Assembly: GCF_044582145.1 (NCBI RefSeq) | Contig: NZ_JBDODO010000013.1 | DNA: 47,467 nt | Origin: Guyparkeria sp016278265 | GTDB taxonomy: Bacteria > Pseudomonadota > Gammaproteobacteria > Halothiobacillales > Halothiobacillaceae | Direction: 5' to 3' (one strand) | In this document: piece by piece, positions 8,197 to 17,151 of the stretch | How the letters are laid out: each line of letters starts with the position of its first letter | Numbering within the stretch: the first letter of the stretch is position 1 | Position numbers and translations under genes: made by a program | Notes under the pieces: generated by a model | The model's input: the letters and a program-made list of their open reading frames with translations, nothing else | Told to the model about the DNA's origin: nothing | Database searches by the model: none

Positions 8197-9200
8197 GACG
8201 GCTCGATCCTCGCACCGAGCCGATTGCGCACCTCGGCCAGCAACTCGTAGGAGCGGCAGCGCGCGGCGTGATCGAAGCTCGAGTTGGTGACGATCAGCTC
8301 GTCGGCCTCGGTCGCCTTGAGGAACCGGTCGATCTCCGATTCGACCGTTTCGGGCGAACCGATCGCCGAACAGGCCATGGTCCGCTCGATCACCAGCCGT
8401 TCGAACCGATCGGCCCGCTCGCGATAGTCGGCGACCGGCGGCGGAATCGGACCGGGCCGTCCCTGTCGCAGGGCGACGAAAGACTGTTCCATGGAACTGG
8501 CATGGAAACGTGCCTGTTCGTCCGTGTCGGCCACGTAGGCGTTGAAGCCCACCATCGCGTAGGGCCGGTCGAGGAAGCGCGACGGCCGGAAGTGTTCGCG
8601 GTAGTGCGTCAGCGCCGGCATCAGGTCGCCCGGGGCGAAGTGCGAAGCGAACGCGTACGGCAGGCCCAGGGCCGCGGCGAGCTGCGCGCCGAACAGGCTC
8701 GAGCCGAGGATCCACACCGGCACCCGCGTTCCCTCGCCGGGGATCGCCCGCACCGCCTGGCCGGGCTCGGGGTCATCCAGCAGGGCAAGCACCTCGGCCA
8801 CGTCGTCGGGGAAGCGATTGGGATCGCTGCCCTCACGACGCAGGGCGCGCGCGGTGGTCTGGTCGGTGCCCGGCGCGCGTCCCAGCCCCAGGTCGATCCG
8901 CCCCGGGAACAGCGTCTCGAGCGTGCCGAACTGCTCGGCCACCACCAGCGGCGAGTGGTTGGGCAGCATGATGCCACCGGCACCGACGCGGATGCGGTGG
9001 GTTGCCGCGGCCACCTGACCGATCACCAGCGCGGTGGCCGCACTGGCGATGCCGGGCATGTTGTGATGTTCGGCGAGCCAGTAACGTCGATAGCCGAGTG
9101 CTTCGGCCTGGCGAGCAAGGTCCACCGAGTTGGCCAATGCCGTGGCGGCATCCGACCCTTCGGTGATGGGGGCGAGATCAAGAATGGAAAAAGGAATCAT
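8193..9200 (-). CDS. LLM class flavin-dependent oxidoreductase (luciferase-like monooxygenase)
   Basis: 335 residues starting MIPFSILDLAPI, a start typical of the MsnO8-type group of bacterial luciferase-like monooxygenases. Typical segments are RYWLAEHHNMPGIASAA, VGAGGIMLPNHSPL, LETLFPGRIDLGLGRAPG and a C-terminal GSPETV. The fold is a TIM barrel binding FMN/F420-type cofactors; the physiological substrate is unknown for most members. I chose the ATG at 9200 because homology begins there and the upstream residues of the longer frame are unlike the family. It is followed by thpR with a TTGA overlap. Confidence 0.88.
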   Translation of the reverse strand: MIPFSILDLAPITEGSDAATALANSVDLARQAEALGYRRYWLAEHHNMPGIASAATALVIGQVAAATHRIRVGAGGIMLPNHSPLVVAEQFGTLETLFPGRIDLGLGRAPGTDQTTARALRREGSDPNRFPDDVAEVLALLDDPEPGQAVRAIPGEGTRVPVWILGSSLFGAQLAAALGLPYAFASHFAPGDLMPALTHYREHFRPSRFLDRPYAMVGFNAYVADTDEQARFHASSMEQSFVALRQGRPGPIPPPVADYRERADRFERLVIERTMACSAIGSPETVESEIDRFLKATEADELIVTNSSFDHAARCRSYELLAEVRNRLGARIEPS

Positions 9201-9297
9201 GATGGAGAGTGTAGCGGGCTGACACCCCACGACAACGAACCAGCGACTTGCTACCACGGTGCCGTGCTACCACGGTGCCGACACTACCGGTTCATCC

Positions 9298-9564
9298 TTA
9301 CCGAAGCTGACTGTCCTTCGATCCACGACGGTTGTAGGGCGAAGCGGTCTCCTGCGCCTCGTCTCGTTCGGCCTGGCAGACCACGCACAGCCGCACACCC
9401 GGCACAGCCCGACGCCGGGCCTCGGGAATCGGCTCGCCGCACTCCTCACACTCGACCAGGCTCTCGCCGACCGGAATCTCACTGCGCACCCGTTGCAGCG
9501 CATCCTCGACCGTGTCGTCGATCTGCGCCTGTTCGGCACCGTCTTTCGCCCAACCGCCTGCCAT
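9298..9564 (-). CDS. DksA/TraR C4-type zinc finger protein
   Basis: An 88-residue protein with the C4 zinc finger CEECGEPIPEARR...GVRLCVVCQ characteristic of the DksA/TraR family, here of the small YbiI type: it lacks the long coiled coil of full DksA. It may still bind in the RNA polymerase secondary channel, as TraR-like short proteins do, but that is an inference. A strong GAGGAGG ribosome site lies 7 bases before the ATG at 9564. It stands alone, upstream of the AsmA-like gene on the opposite strand. Confidence 0.82.
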   Translation of the reverse strand: MAGGWAKDGAEQAQIDDTVEDALQRVRSEIPVGESLVECEECGEPIPEARRRAVPGVRLCVVCQAERDEAQETASPYNRRGSKDSQLR

Positions 9565-9775
9565 TGCCGACCTCCTCAGTTCGCGAGCGACGCAAGCGTA
9601 TCCAACGTCTTGTCATGCCAGCCTAGCACCCGCCTTCCCCGTAGTCCGTGCCGTCATCCGACCGACACCCCCCTTTCATTTCGCCCGATCAATAGGATCG
9701 AAACCCGCTCCAAAACGGAGTGAAAACGGGCGCGCCTGCCTACACTGGGTAAAAACGCGAGGAAGTTGCCGTGTC

Positions 9776-11239
9776 ATGAACGCCATCACCCGCCACCCGG
9801 TCCGTTCGCTAGTCATCGTGCTTGCGGGAATCGTGGTGGGCCTCATCCTGCTCGCCATCGTCGCGGCGTGGTTATGGTCCGCCGACGAGCTGCGAGAACG
9901 CCTCACGCGACTGGCAAGTGACCAGCTGGGCCTGCCGGTGCATGTCGATGGCGATGTCTCGCTGCGGTTCTGGCCCTTCCCCACCCTCCACGCGACCGAG
10001 GTAAGGGTCGGGTCGGTGACCGGCTCCGGTGAGGCTCCGGTCGGCGAGCTCGAGGCGATCAGCCTGTCCCTGCGCTGGAGGCCCCTGCTCAGCGGTCAGC
10101 TGGCACCGGAAACCTTGCGACTGGATGCCCCGGTTGCGCGCCTGACGCCGGCCACCCTGGCGGTCTTGGCCGCGCGTGGCCGGCCGACCGACACCGCGCG
10201 TAGCGGTCAGATGGAGTCGTTGGACCTGCGGGTCCGCGATGGCGAGATCCATTGGCGCACGTCGGCAGGTGATCGGGAGATGTCGATCACCGGTCTCGAC
10301 CTGGACCTCGACAATCTGCATTGGCAGAGGCCGGCAGAGGGAGAGCACCCGCTGGCAACGACGTCTGTAAACCTGACGGCCTCCGCCGATGCCGTGCGCC
10401 TCGACGCCCTGCACCTGTCGGACGTGACCCTGTCGGGGTCCGCGGAGGACGGTGCGTTTGCCACGGACGACTGGCAAATGACCGTACTCGACAGCCGCGG
10501 GAACGGGAACATCACGCTGGATTTCCGCACCTCGCCGCCGGCGGCCACACTCGACATTGCCTTCGACTCCCTGCGACTCGCCAAGCTGCCGGAACCATGG
10601 GCGCCCGCTGGCAGCGTCTCCGGCAGCACAGACCTGAGCGCCTCACTGAGAAGCCAGGCGGAACCCGGCTCGCTTCTGCGCCACCTGTACGGCGAGGTGA
10701 CGCTGAGTGGACGGGACTTGCGACTGCGCGGCGTCGACCTGGACGCGGAACTGGCCGATTATCGACGCACCCAGCGATTCAGCCTCGTGGATGCGGGCGC
10801 CGTCATCTTCCTTGGCCCGGCCGCGTTGCTGGCGACCAAGGGATCCGACTTCGTGCGCCTGCTGGACGGGGCCCCCGACAAGCAAACCCGAGTGGTCCAC
10901 CTGGTCTCCGACTGGACCATCAAGGAGGGTACCGCCCGGACCCGCGACGTCGCCCTGTCGACCACACGCAACCGGGTTGCCGCCCAGGCCTCGCTCGATC
11001 TGCCGTCGCGACGGATCAACCAGGCCACCGTGGCGGTCGTGGATCGGCAGGGCTGCGCGGTCGTGACACAGGAGGTCCATGGCAGCTTCGATGCGCCCCG
11101 GGTCGAGGAACCCAACCTGGTCGAAGCCCTTCTCGGTGCGCCGATCGGCTTGCTGAAACGAGGACTGGACGCGATTTCACGTGGCGGTGGACGCTGCGAG
11201 GTCTTCTATGCTGGCTCCGTAGCTGCCCCCGCCGACTAA
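9776..11239 (+). CDS. AsmA family protein
   Basis: 487 residues. An N-terminal membrane helix (about residues 12-35) is followed by the AsmA signature (LTRLASDQLGLPVHVDGDVSLRFWPFPTL, in outline) and long beta-rich repeats, ending in a conserved GLLKRGLDAI segment. AsmA-like proteins are inner-membrane anchored bridge proteins connected with phospholipid transport and outer-membrane assembly. The start at 9776 has GAGGAA about 11 bases upstream and begins the homology; an open frame further upstream is not part of it. The Mut7-C gene follows by 48 bases. Confidence 0.82.
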   Translation: MNAITRHPVRSLVIVLAGIVVGLILLAIVAAWLWSADELRERLTRLASDQLGLPVHVDGDVSLRFWPFPTLHATEVRVGSVTGSGEAPVGELEAISLSLRWRPLLSGQLAPETLRLDAPVARLTPATLAVLAARGRPTDTARSGQMESLDLRVRDGEIHWRTSAGDREMSITGLDLDLDNLHWQRPAEGEHPLATTSVNLTASADAVRLDALHLSDVTLSGSAEDGAFATDDWQMTVLDSRGNGNITLDFRTSPPAATLDIAFDSLRLAKLPEPWAPAGSVSGSTDLSASLRSQAEPGSLLRHLYGEVTLSGRDLRLRGVDLDAELADYRRTQRFSLVDAGAVIFLGPAALLATKGSDFVRLLDGAPDKQTRVVHLVSDWTIKEGTARTRDVALSTTRNRVAAQASLDLPSRRINQATVAVVDRQGCAVVTQEVHGSFDAPRVEEPNLVEALLGAPIGLLKRGLDAISRGGGRCEVFYAGSVAAPAD

Positions 11240-11287
11240 AAACACCACCGGCAGACAACAGACACCGCACTTGACCCGTGACCGACC

Positions 11288-11776
11288 ATGGCCGAGCCTC
11301 GCTTTCTCTGCGATGAAATGCTGCAACGACTGGGGCGCTGGCTGCGCGCCGCCGGCTTTGATACCGCCATCGCCGCCCCGGGCAGCGAGGACCGTGCACT
11401 GGTCGCGCAGGCCAATGCCGAGAAACGCTGGCTGATCACCCGCGATCGGCACCTGGCCCGCTTTCGAAACGGCGACGGACGCATCGTGCTGCTCAATGCC
11501 AACGAGACCACCGACCTTGCCGCCGAACTGAGCGCCCGATTCAAAATCGACTGGCTGCACCACCCGTTTACCCGCTGCCTGGACTGCAACACACCCCTGC
11601 TCCCGGCGACGCCCGCCCAACTGGATCGCGTGCCGCAAACGGCGCTGGCCATCGCCCGGGAGGGCTGGTACTGCCCCACTTGCGACAAGGTCCTCTGGCG
11701 AGGCAGCCACGTGCGTCGGATGCGCCACACGCTGGAGAATTTCTCGCGCGGCAGGTGGCAAATCGCCAAGGAGTGA
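11288..11776 (+). CDS. Mut7-C RNase domain protein with C-terminal zinc ribbon
   Basis: 162 residues. The N-terminal half (FLCDEMLQRLGRWLRAAGFDT, WLITRDRHL, in outline) is the Mut7-C PIN-like domain, with acidic residues D9/E10 and D54 in positions expected for metal binding. The C-terminal half is a four-cysteine ribbon (CLDCN and CPTCDKVLWRGSH). This domain pair is widespread in bacteria; ribonuclease activity is assumed from the PIN-like fold, not shown. The ribbon half recurs as a separate gene at 22810-23112. It runs convergently into the sensor kinase gene 14 bases away. Confidence 0.85.
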   Translation: MAEPRFLCDEMLQRLGRWLRAAGFDTAIAAPGSEDRALVAQANAEKRWLITRDRHLARFRNGDGRIVLLNANETTDLAAELSARFKIDWLHHPFTRCLDCNTPLLPATPAQLDRVPQTALAIAREGWYCPTCDKVLWRGSHVRRMRHTLENFSRGRWQIAKE

Positions 11777-11790
11777 ATGGAACCGGCCGG

Positions 11791-13197
11791 TCAGTCGTCA
11801 GGCATGGGCGCCGACCGCGGCAGCTCCACGACAAAGCGCGTCACCCCGTTGCCCGATTCCGCCCGGATCGTCCCGGCATGGGCGTGAATTAATGCGTGGG
11901 TGATGGCGAGACCCAATCCCACGCCCGCGGTATCCTCCCGGCTGCGAGCGGGATCGCCCCGGTAGAACCGATCGAACAGGCGCGGCAGCTCCTCGGCAGG
12001 GATGGTCTCGCCCTCGTTCTCGACCGTGAGCTCGACTGCCCCATTCCGGTCACGGATGAACACCCCGACGTGACCTCCCGGCCGAGAGTGGCGCAGCGCA
12101 TTGGACAGCAGGTTGCTCAGCGCCCGGCGCAGCATCAGGCGATTGCCGTGGATGACGGCTCGGCCGGACGAGGAGAGCGTCACCCCCTCCTCCTCGGCGA
12201 GGGCGTCATAAAACTCGAACAGGTCGGCGATTTCCTCATGCAAATCAAGAGCCTGTATGGAGGGGATCGACACGCCGTTTTCCGCCTTGGCTAGAAACAG
12301 CATGTCACTGATCACCCGCGACAATCGGTCCAGTTCCTCGGCGCTCGAGGCCAACACCTCCTGGTACTCGGAAGCACTGCGCGAACGGCTGAGGACAACC
12401 TGGGTCTGGGTGAGCAGGTTGCTGACCGGCGTGCGCATTTCATGGGCGAGATCCGAGGAGAAGTTGGATAGCCGCCGAAAGGCCTCCTCGAGCCGGTCGA
12501 GCATGCAATTGAGTTCATGGGCAAGCCCGGTCAGCTCCCGTGGGACGGCTTCCTCCGGCAGGCGCTGACTGAGCTCGCTGGCCGTGACGGAGGCTGCCCG
12601 CTCCTCGATCAGTCGCAGGGGCACGAGGCCGCGCCGGGCCGCCCGCCAGCCCAGAAGGCCGCTCAGGAAGGCGGCGAAGGGAATGAAGACCGACAGCGTA
12701 TTCCCGTAACGCACCAAAAACTGTTCGTGGTGATCGATATTGATGGCGGCCGCCACGATCAGGGGGGCGAAATCCGGCGTCTCGGGCTGGACGGTCTTGA
12801 CCAGGGCGCGATAGCGAGAGCCGTCCTTCCACCAGGAAAGCAGGTTCGGCTGCGTCCCGCTGGCGCGCTCGCGCAAGCGCTCGCGCGGGAACAACGGTTC
12901 CGCCGGGGCGAGGATGGCCCGGCCGTCGGCCGTCTCGACGAACACCTTGAGCTCCGGGTCACTGCGGAACATCGCCTCGACTGCCCCCTGCAAGGCGGCG
13001 AGCTCGCCTTTCTCAGGCGGACGCTTGACCAGGCGCTCGAGCACGACGATCTTGCTCTCGAGCAGGCCTCGGTCCATCTCGAGGAAATGCCGTTCCACCG
13101 CCGTGTGCAACACCCAGGCAAGCCCCAGCAGCACCGAGGATGAGACCAGGATGAATAGCAGCGTCAGGCGCGTGGTCAGCGAAACCGGCCGGCTCAT
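11791..13197 (-). CDS. Heavy-metal sensor histidine kinase, CusS-like
   Basis: 468 residues: membrane helix near residues 10-30, a periplasmic sensor of about 130 residues, a second helix near 175-195, a HAMP region (LVPLRLIEERAASV), the H-box SSDLAHEMRTPVSN, N-box RALSNLLSNALRHS, and GLGLAI near the end. The layout and the partner regulator match CusS/CopS kinases that sense periplasmic copper or silver. Its ATG overlaps the stop of the response-regulator gene by ATGA, so it is the second gene of a two-gene unit. The surrounding copper genes support copper as the signal; silver is possible. Confidence 0.88.
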   Translation of the reverse strand: MSRPVSLTTRLTLLFILVSSSVLLGLAWVLHTAVERHFLEMDRGLLESKIVVLERLVKRPPEKGELAALQGAVEAMFRSDPELKVFVETADGRAILAPAEPLFPRERLRERASGTQPNLLSWWKDGSRYRALVKTVQPETPDFAPLIVAAAINIDHHEQFLVRYGNTLSVFIPFAAFLSGLLGWRAARRGLVPLRLIEERAASVTASELSQRLPEEAVPRELTGLAHELNCMLDRLEEAFRRLSNFSSDLAHEMRTPVSNLLTQTQVVLSRSRSASEYQEVLASSAEELDRLSRVISDMLFLAKAENGVSIPSIQALDLHEEIADLFEFYDALAEEEGVTLSSSGRAVIHGNRLMLRRALSNLLSNALRHSRPGGHVGVFIRDRNGAVELTVENEGETIPAEELPRLFDRFYRGDPARSREDTAGVGLGLAITHALIHAHAGTIRAESGNGVTRFVVELPRSAPMPDD

Positions 13198-13877
13198 GCC
13201 TCTCCCTCTGCCTCCATGACGTAGCCCATCCCGCGGATGGTCTGAATCAGGCGCATGTCGAAGGGCTCGTCGATCTTGCGACGCAGGCGGCGCACGGCCA
13301 CTTCGACCACGTTGGTGTCGCTGTCGAAGTTCATGTCCCAGACCTGGGAGGCGATCAGCGAGCGCGGCAGCACTTCGCCACGACGGCGCATGAATAGTTC
13401 GAGCAGCGCGAATTCCTTGGCCGTCAGATCAATGCGCTGCCCCGCCCGGGTCGCGCGGTGCCCCAGCAGGTCCAGCTCCAGGTCAGCGACCCGCAGCGTG
13501 GTCGGTTCCGACTCGGCCCGCCCGCGCCGCAGCAAGGTGCGCACCCGTGCCAACAACTCGGAGAAGGCGAACGGCTTGACCAGGTAATCGTCCGCGCCCA
13601 ACTCCAGACCCCGAACCCGGTCCTCGACCTGGTCGCGGGCCGTCAGAAACAGCACCGGCATGTCCCGGCCACCGCGCCGCAGGGTCTCGAGGATCTGCCA
13701 GCCATCCATGCCCGGCAGCATGACGTCGAGCACGATCAGGTCGTGATCCCCCGTCAGGGCCTGATGCAGGCCTTCCACGCCGTCGTCCGCCAGGTCGACG
13801 GTGTAACCGGCCTCGGTCAGCCCCTGCTGCAGGTACCGGCCCGTCTTCTGTTCATCCTCGACGATCAAAACCTTCAT
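13194..13877 (-). CDS. OmpR-family response regulator, CusR/CopR-like
   Basis: 227 residues starting MKVLIVEDEQKTG. The receiver domain has the acidic pocket (E8/D9), the phospho-acceptor Asp 51 in LIVLDVMLPG and the conserved lysine in DDYLVKPFAFSELLAR. A winged-helix output domain follows, with VVEVAVRRLRRKID recognition segment and GMGYVME end. I chose ATG 13877 because the longer frame adds residues before the usual MKVLIVED. It lies 60 bases from a perfect ATTACA-N4-TGTAAT box and is divergent from a multicopper oxidase gene, the arrangement of copper-inducible CopR/CusR systems. Confidence 0.9.
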   Translation of the reverse strand: MKVLIVEDEQKTGRYLQQGLTEAGYTVDLADDGVEGLHQALTGDHDLIVLDVMLPGMDGWQILETLRRGGRDMPVLFLTARDQVEDRVRGLELGADDYLVKPFAFSELLARVRTLLRRGRAESEPTTLRVADLELDLLGHRATRAGQRIDLTAKEFALLELFMRRRGEVLPRSLIASQVWDMNFDSDTNVVEVAVRRLRRKIDEPFDMRLIQTIRGMGYVMEAEGEA

Positions 13878-13936
13878 GCGTCCTCCCGCCCGAATCGAGG
13901 CGCATTCTGCCACCCTGATGCGACCTGATTGGCCAG

Positions 13937-13952
13937 ATTACAGCGTTGTAAT
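13937..13952. promoter_or_regulatory. Copper box (CopR/CusR-type operator)
   Basis: A perfect inverted repeat ATTACA-GCGT-TGTAAT lies between the divergent response-regulator gene (start 60 bases away) and the multicopper oxidase gene (start 143 bases away). It equals the cop-box pattern known for CopR-type regulators, so it probably activates both directions when copper is high. A weaker copy occurs at 17136-17151. Confidence 0.75.
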
Positions 13953-14094
13953 GCCCAGGTCAGGTTCGAGACAGCGCACCAAGCTAGCGTTGGTAGTGGA
14001 ATCCGAGCATCGACCGCAGACATCGGTGACTCGGCCGTCGCCTCATGAAAGGCATGGTAGGTATTGCCGCACACCGGTTGATGGAGGAAGTGAA

Positions 14095-15597
14095 ATGGAC
14101 AGACGCCGCTTTTTGAAAGGCAGCCTGGCGACGGCAGCAGCCACCACCCTGCTCCCCCTCGCCACGCAATCGACCCGCGCCGACCCGGGGGATCGCCCGT
14201 CGCTGCCCCTGCCCAACCTGATCGACGTGAAAAAAAGCGGTCGACTCGACCTGGTCGCCCAGCACGGCAACCACTCGTTTGCCTCGGGCAATCCCTCCGC
14301 GACGCTCGGCTACAACCAGGACTATCTGGGGCCGGTCGTCCGCGCGCGTCGGGGGCAAGACGTGGCGGTCCGCCTGCTCAATGACCTCCAGGAGCCCATG
14401 GCCACCCACTGGCATGGGCTGCTCGTCCCGGGCGAAGCCGATGGCGGCCCCCACCAAGCCATACGGCCCGGCGGGGTCTGGGAGCCGGTCCTGTCCATCG
14501 ATCAACCGCCGTCGACCGCCTGGTTCCATGCGCACACCCACCCGCATACCGCGCGGCAGGTATACGCCGGGCTTGCCGGCGTGTTCCAGATCGACGACGG
14601 CCGGGACGACGAGCGCGGCCTGCCCCACCAGCACGGGGTCGACGACTTCACCCTCATCATCCAGGATCGCCGCTTCGACCAGCTCGGCCGGCTGGAGTAC
14701 CGCCTCGGCATGTTCGACCGGATGCACGGTTTCCAGGGTGACCACATCCTGGTCAATGGCGCCCATTACCCGCGCGCCCGCATGCCCCGCTCGGTCGTCC
14801 GCCTGCGGCTGCTGAACGGATCGAATGCCCGCATCTACCACCTGCGCTTCGACGATGGACGCCCAATGCACGTCATCGCCAGCGACTCGGGCTACTGGCC
14901 GCAGCCGGTTGCCGCCGACGAACTGCGCCTCGCGCCGGGCGAGCGGATCGAGGTGCTGGTCGATTTCCGCGACGGACACGATGCCCGGTTGGTGACCGGC
15001 CCCGACCAGAACCAGGGCGGACCGGGGATGATGGGCATGATGAGCGGGCTGCGCTCCTTCACCTCCTCGGTGCTGGAGGGTGACACGCCGGTGCTCACGT
15101 TCCATCCCGGCAGCAAGAAGGCGGCGATCGATCAGCTGCCCGAGACCATCGACGACGAACTGCCGGCGCCACCAACGGCATTCGCCCGGCGTCGTCACCT
15201 CACCCTCGACATGATGCTCGGCGGCATGCCCATGATGGGCGGCATGATGGGCGGCAGCGGCGGTCCGACCATGGGCATCAACGGTCAGCCCTTTGACATG
15301 CAGCGCATCAACGCCGAGGTCGGTCTCGGCGCCACCGAGCACTGGACCATCGAAAGCAACATGCTGATGCACCCGTTCCATATCCACGGGGTCCGTTTCC
15401 GGGTACTGGCCGACGAGCTCGGGCGTACACCGCGGCTGGAGAACCGGGGTTACAAGGACACCGTGCTCGTGGATGGCCGCGCCGAGATCGCCGTGGAATT
15501 CACGCAACCGGCCAGCCGGGAAACACCTTTCATGTATCACTGTCACATCCTGGAGCACGAAGATGCCGGGATGATGGGCCACTTCAGCGTCTCCTGA
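14095..15597 (+). CDS. Multicopper oxidase, CueO-like, Tat-exported
   Basis: 500 residues. The start MDRRRFLKG is a Tat signal (RRRFLK). All four copper-binding segments are present: THWHGL, WFHAHTHPH, HPFHIHG and YHCHILEHEDAGMM, the last with the Cys, His and Met of the type 1 site. A methionine-rich part (MMGMMSG near residue 310 and GGMPMMGGMMGG near 375-390) resembles the CueO insert that guides Cu(I). Enzymes of this class oxidise toxic Cu(I) in the periplasm. The ATG at 14095 follows GGAGG by 7 bases. It is divergent from the CusRS-like genes across a copper box. Confidence 0.92.
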   Translation: MDRRRFLKGSLATAAATTLLPLATQSTRADPGDRPSLPLPNLIDVKKSGRLDLVAQHGNHSFASGNPSATLGYNQDYLGPVVRARRGQDVAVRLLNDLQEPMATHWHGLLVPGEADGGPHQAIRPGGVWEPVLSIDQPPSTAWFHAHTHPHTARQVYAGLAGVFQIDDGRDDERGLPHQHGVDDFTLIIQDRRFDQLGRLEYRLGMFDRMHGFQGDHILVNGAHYPRARMPRSVVRLRLLNGSNARIYHLRFDDGRPMHVIASDSGYWPQPVAADELRLAPGERIEVLVDFRDGHDARLVTGPDQNQGGPGMMGMMSGLRSFTSSVLEGDTPVLTFHPGSKKAAIDQLPETIDDELPAPPTAFARRRHLTLDMMLGGMPMMGGMMGGSGGPTMGINGQPFDMQRINAEVGLGATEHWTIESNMLMHPFHIHGVRFRVLADELGRTPRLENRGYKDTVLVDGRAEIAVEFTQPASRETPFMYHCHILEHEDAGMMGHFSVS

Positions 15598-15654
15598 ACC
15601 GGGCGCCCACGTCGCGGCTGACCAATCATCAACGGTCAGACGGGAGGAACGAGC

Positions 15655-15867
15655 ATGGACACCGCACATTTCATGGGTTTCGGAGGGGGCCTAATGTGGA
15701 TCATCTGGGTGCTCGTGATCGGCGTCGTCGTATGGCTGCTTTTCGCCATCTCGCGACAGGACCGCTCCCTAAAAACCGCCAGCCCCAAGGAGATCCTCGA
15801 CGGGCGATATGCCCGGGGAGAGATCGACGACGAGACCTACGAGCGCATGAAAAAAGAGCTCGAGTGA
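15655..15867 (+). CDS. Small membrane protein with SHOCT domain
   Basis: 70 residues: a membrane helix at about 10-32 (LMWIIWVLVIGVVVWLLF) followed by a C-terminal SHOCT motif (LDGRYARGEIDDETYERMKKEL, in outline). Such proteins are common in copper and other metal resistance clusters; the function is unknown. GGGAGGA lies 8 bases before the ATG. It follows the multicopper oxidase by 57 bases and is probably in the same transcript. A small hairpin (CTGACC/GGTCAG at 15618-15639) lies between the two genes without a T run. Confidence 0.8.
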   Translation: MDTAHFMGFGGGLMWIIWVLVIGVVVWLLFAISRQDRSLKTASPKEILDGRYARGEIDDETYERMKKELE

Positions 15868-15913
15868 CCATCCGCCAGCCGGCAATTCTTCAACCAAACG
15901 ACCACGAGCAGCC

Positions 15914-16606
15914 GTGAGCAACAAACTGCACGTCGAATACTTCTCCGACCTCCTGTGCATCTGGGCCTATGGTGCCCAGATTCGCCTTGATCAATTGCAC
16001 CGCGACTTTCCAGACGAGGTGACGATCACGCCCCGTTACATCCCGCTATTTGCCTCGACCGACGAGCGTATCGGCCAGGGATGGCGCGACCGGGGCGGAT
16101 TCACCGGCTTCGGGGCACATATCCGGGATGTCGCCAGCGAGTGGGAACATGTCGAGGTCCACCCCGACATCTGGTCGGAAGACGCCCCGGCCTCTTCCAC
16201 CAGCCCTCATTTGCTGCTCAAGGCGGTGCAATTGCTGGAGGATGACGGCACCTTGCCAGTCAACGCGCACGATGCGTCGCCGTCAGCGCGGCTGGCCTGG
16301 GCACTGCGCAAGGCGTTCTTCGCCGAAAACCGCAATATTGCCCGTCGTGAGGTTCAGCTGTCCATCGCCGAGTCCATGGACCTGCCCACGGCGGCCATCG
16401 ACGAGAAGCTCGATTGCGGACGCTCGCATGCCGCCCTGCACGATGACATGGAAGCCCAGCAGCGTTACCAGGTGACCGGCAGCCCGACGCTGGTGCTCAA
16501 TGAAGGACGACAGCGACTCTACGGCAACGTGGGGTATCGAATCATCGAGGCCAATATCCGCGAACTGCTGCACAACCCGCAGTCCGGCGAGGCCAGTTGG
16601 TGCTGA
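15914..16606 (+). CDS. DsbA-family (2-hydroxychromene isomerase-like) thioredoxin-fold protein
   Basis: 230 residues with GTG start at 15914. The N-terminal strand and active-site region read EYFSDLLCIWAYG, in the position where FrnE/DsbA relatives have a CPWC-type motif; here only the first cysteine (C15) is kept and the second is replaced by Ala. The cis-proline loop GSPTLVLN is intact near residue 195. It lacks a signal peptide, so it is probably cytoplasmic. A one-cysteine site fits a glutathione-transferase-like or isomerase role rather than disulfide exchange, but the substrate is unknown. Its position at the end of the copper oxidase unit suggests thiol chemistry under metal stress. 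Confidence 0.8.
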   Translation: MSNKLHVEYFSDLLCIWAYGAQIRLDQLHRDFPDEVTITPRYIPLFASTDERIGQGWRDRGGFTGFGAHIRDVASEWEHVEVHPDIWSEDAPASSTSPHLLLKAVQLLEDDGTLPVNAHDASPSARLAWALRKAFFAENRNIARREVQLSIAESMDLPTAAIDEKLDCGRSHAALHDDMEAQQRYQVTGSPTLVLNEGRQRLYGNVGYRIIEANIRELLHNPQSGEASWC

Positions 16607-16721
16607 AGCAAGCGGCCCTCGCGACCATGCCTCGTCTGTGAAGGCAGGATTATCGGCACGACGACGGTCACAATGACCTCGACGCCAAAGCAAAAGGCCT
16701 AGGGCGAGCTGACTGCGCGGG

Positions 16722-17045
16722 TCACTCCGCGCCGAGCGCTTTCTCCATCCGCTTATGCGCCTCGATGCGCTCCTCTGCCATCTTCTGCTGAAGATCGCCG
16801 ATCTCACGAGACTTCTTCTTGATCGCCTCGTAATCCGGCTCGTCGGTCAGCTGCATGCGATACAACTCCCGTTGCCTATCCTGCATTTTCCGCATCAGCT
16901 CGAACTGCTTTTCGTGCTGCTCTGCCTGAATATCCCGCAGGCGGTCGCGCTGCCGATCGGTCAGTCGCTGACCGCCCGCTCGCCATTGCGGCGCATAGCC
17001 ATCATAACCAAGCCCCATCATGCCCGGGCCGGGGCCTCCCATCAT
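16722..17045 (-). CDS. Spy/CpxP-like (LTxxQ) heavy-metal-associated protein, no visible signal peptide
   Basis: 107 residues from the ATG at 17045. A Gly/Met/Pro-rich beginning (MMGGPGPGMMGLGYDG) is followed by a long charged helix pair with LTDRQRDRL near residue 30 and PDYEAIKKKSREI. This matches the Spy/CpxP/ZraP-type periplasmic metal-binding chaperones that often accompany copper genes. These are normally exported, but no hydrophobic leader is visible in any of the three frames upstream. The frame extends to a TTG at 17198 without gaining a leader. Either the start was lost or the protein is non-functional. Confidence 0.55.
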   Translation of the reverse strand: MMGGPGPGMMGLGYDGYAPQWRAGGQRLTDRQRDRLRDIQAEQHEKQFELMRKMQDRQRELYRMQLTDEPDYEAIKKKSREIGDLQQKMAEERIEAHKRMEKALGAE

Positions 17046-17135
17046 CAATAACGCCTTGTTTTTGGGAACAACCCACCTCTTTTCCCCGCCAAGCCGCACC
17101 GTCACGCCACCCGAGCGTTTGGGCCCGGCCACCAG

Positions 17136-17151
17136 CTGACAAAAACGTAAT
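17136..17151. promoter_or_regulatory. Weaker copper-box match between divergent genes
   Basis: The bases CTGACA-AAAA-CGTAAT match the ATTACA-N4-TGTAAT pattern of the perfect box at 13937 at 9 of 12 defined positions. It lies about 100 bases upstream of the cupredoxin-copA operon and 90 bases upstream of the divergent Spy-like gene, a suitable place for the CopR/CusR-type regulator encoded at 13194. Confidence 0.45.
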
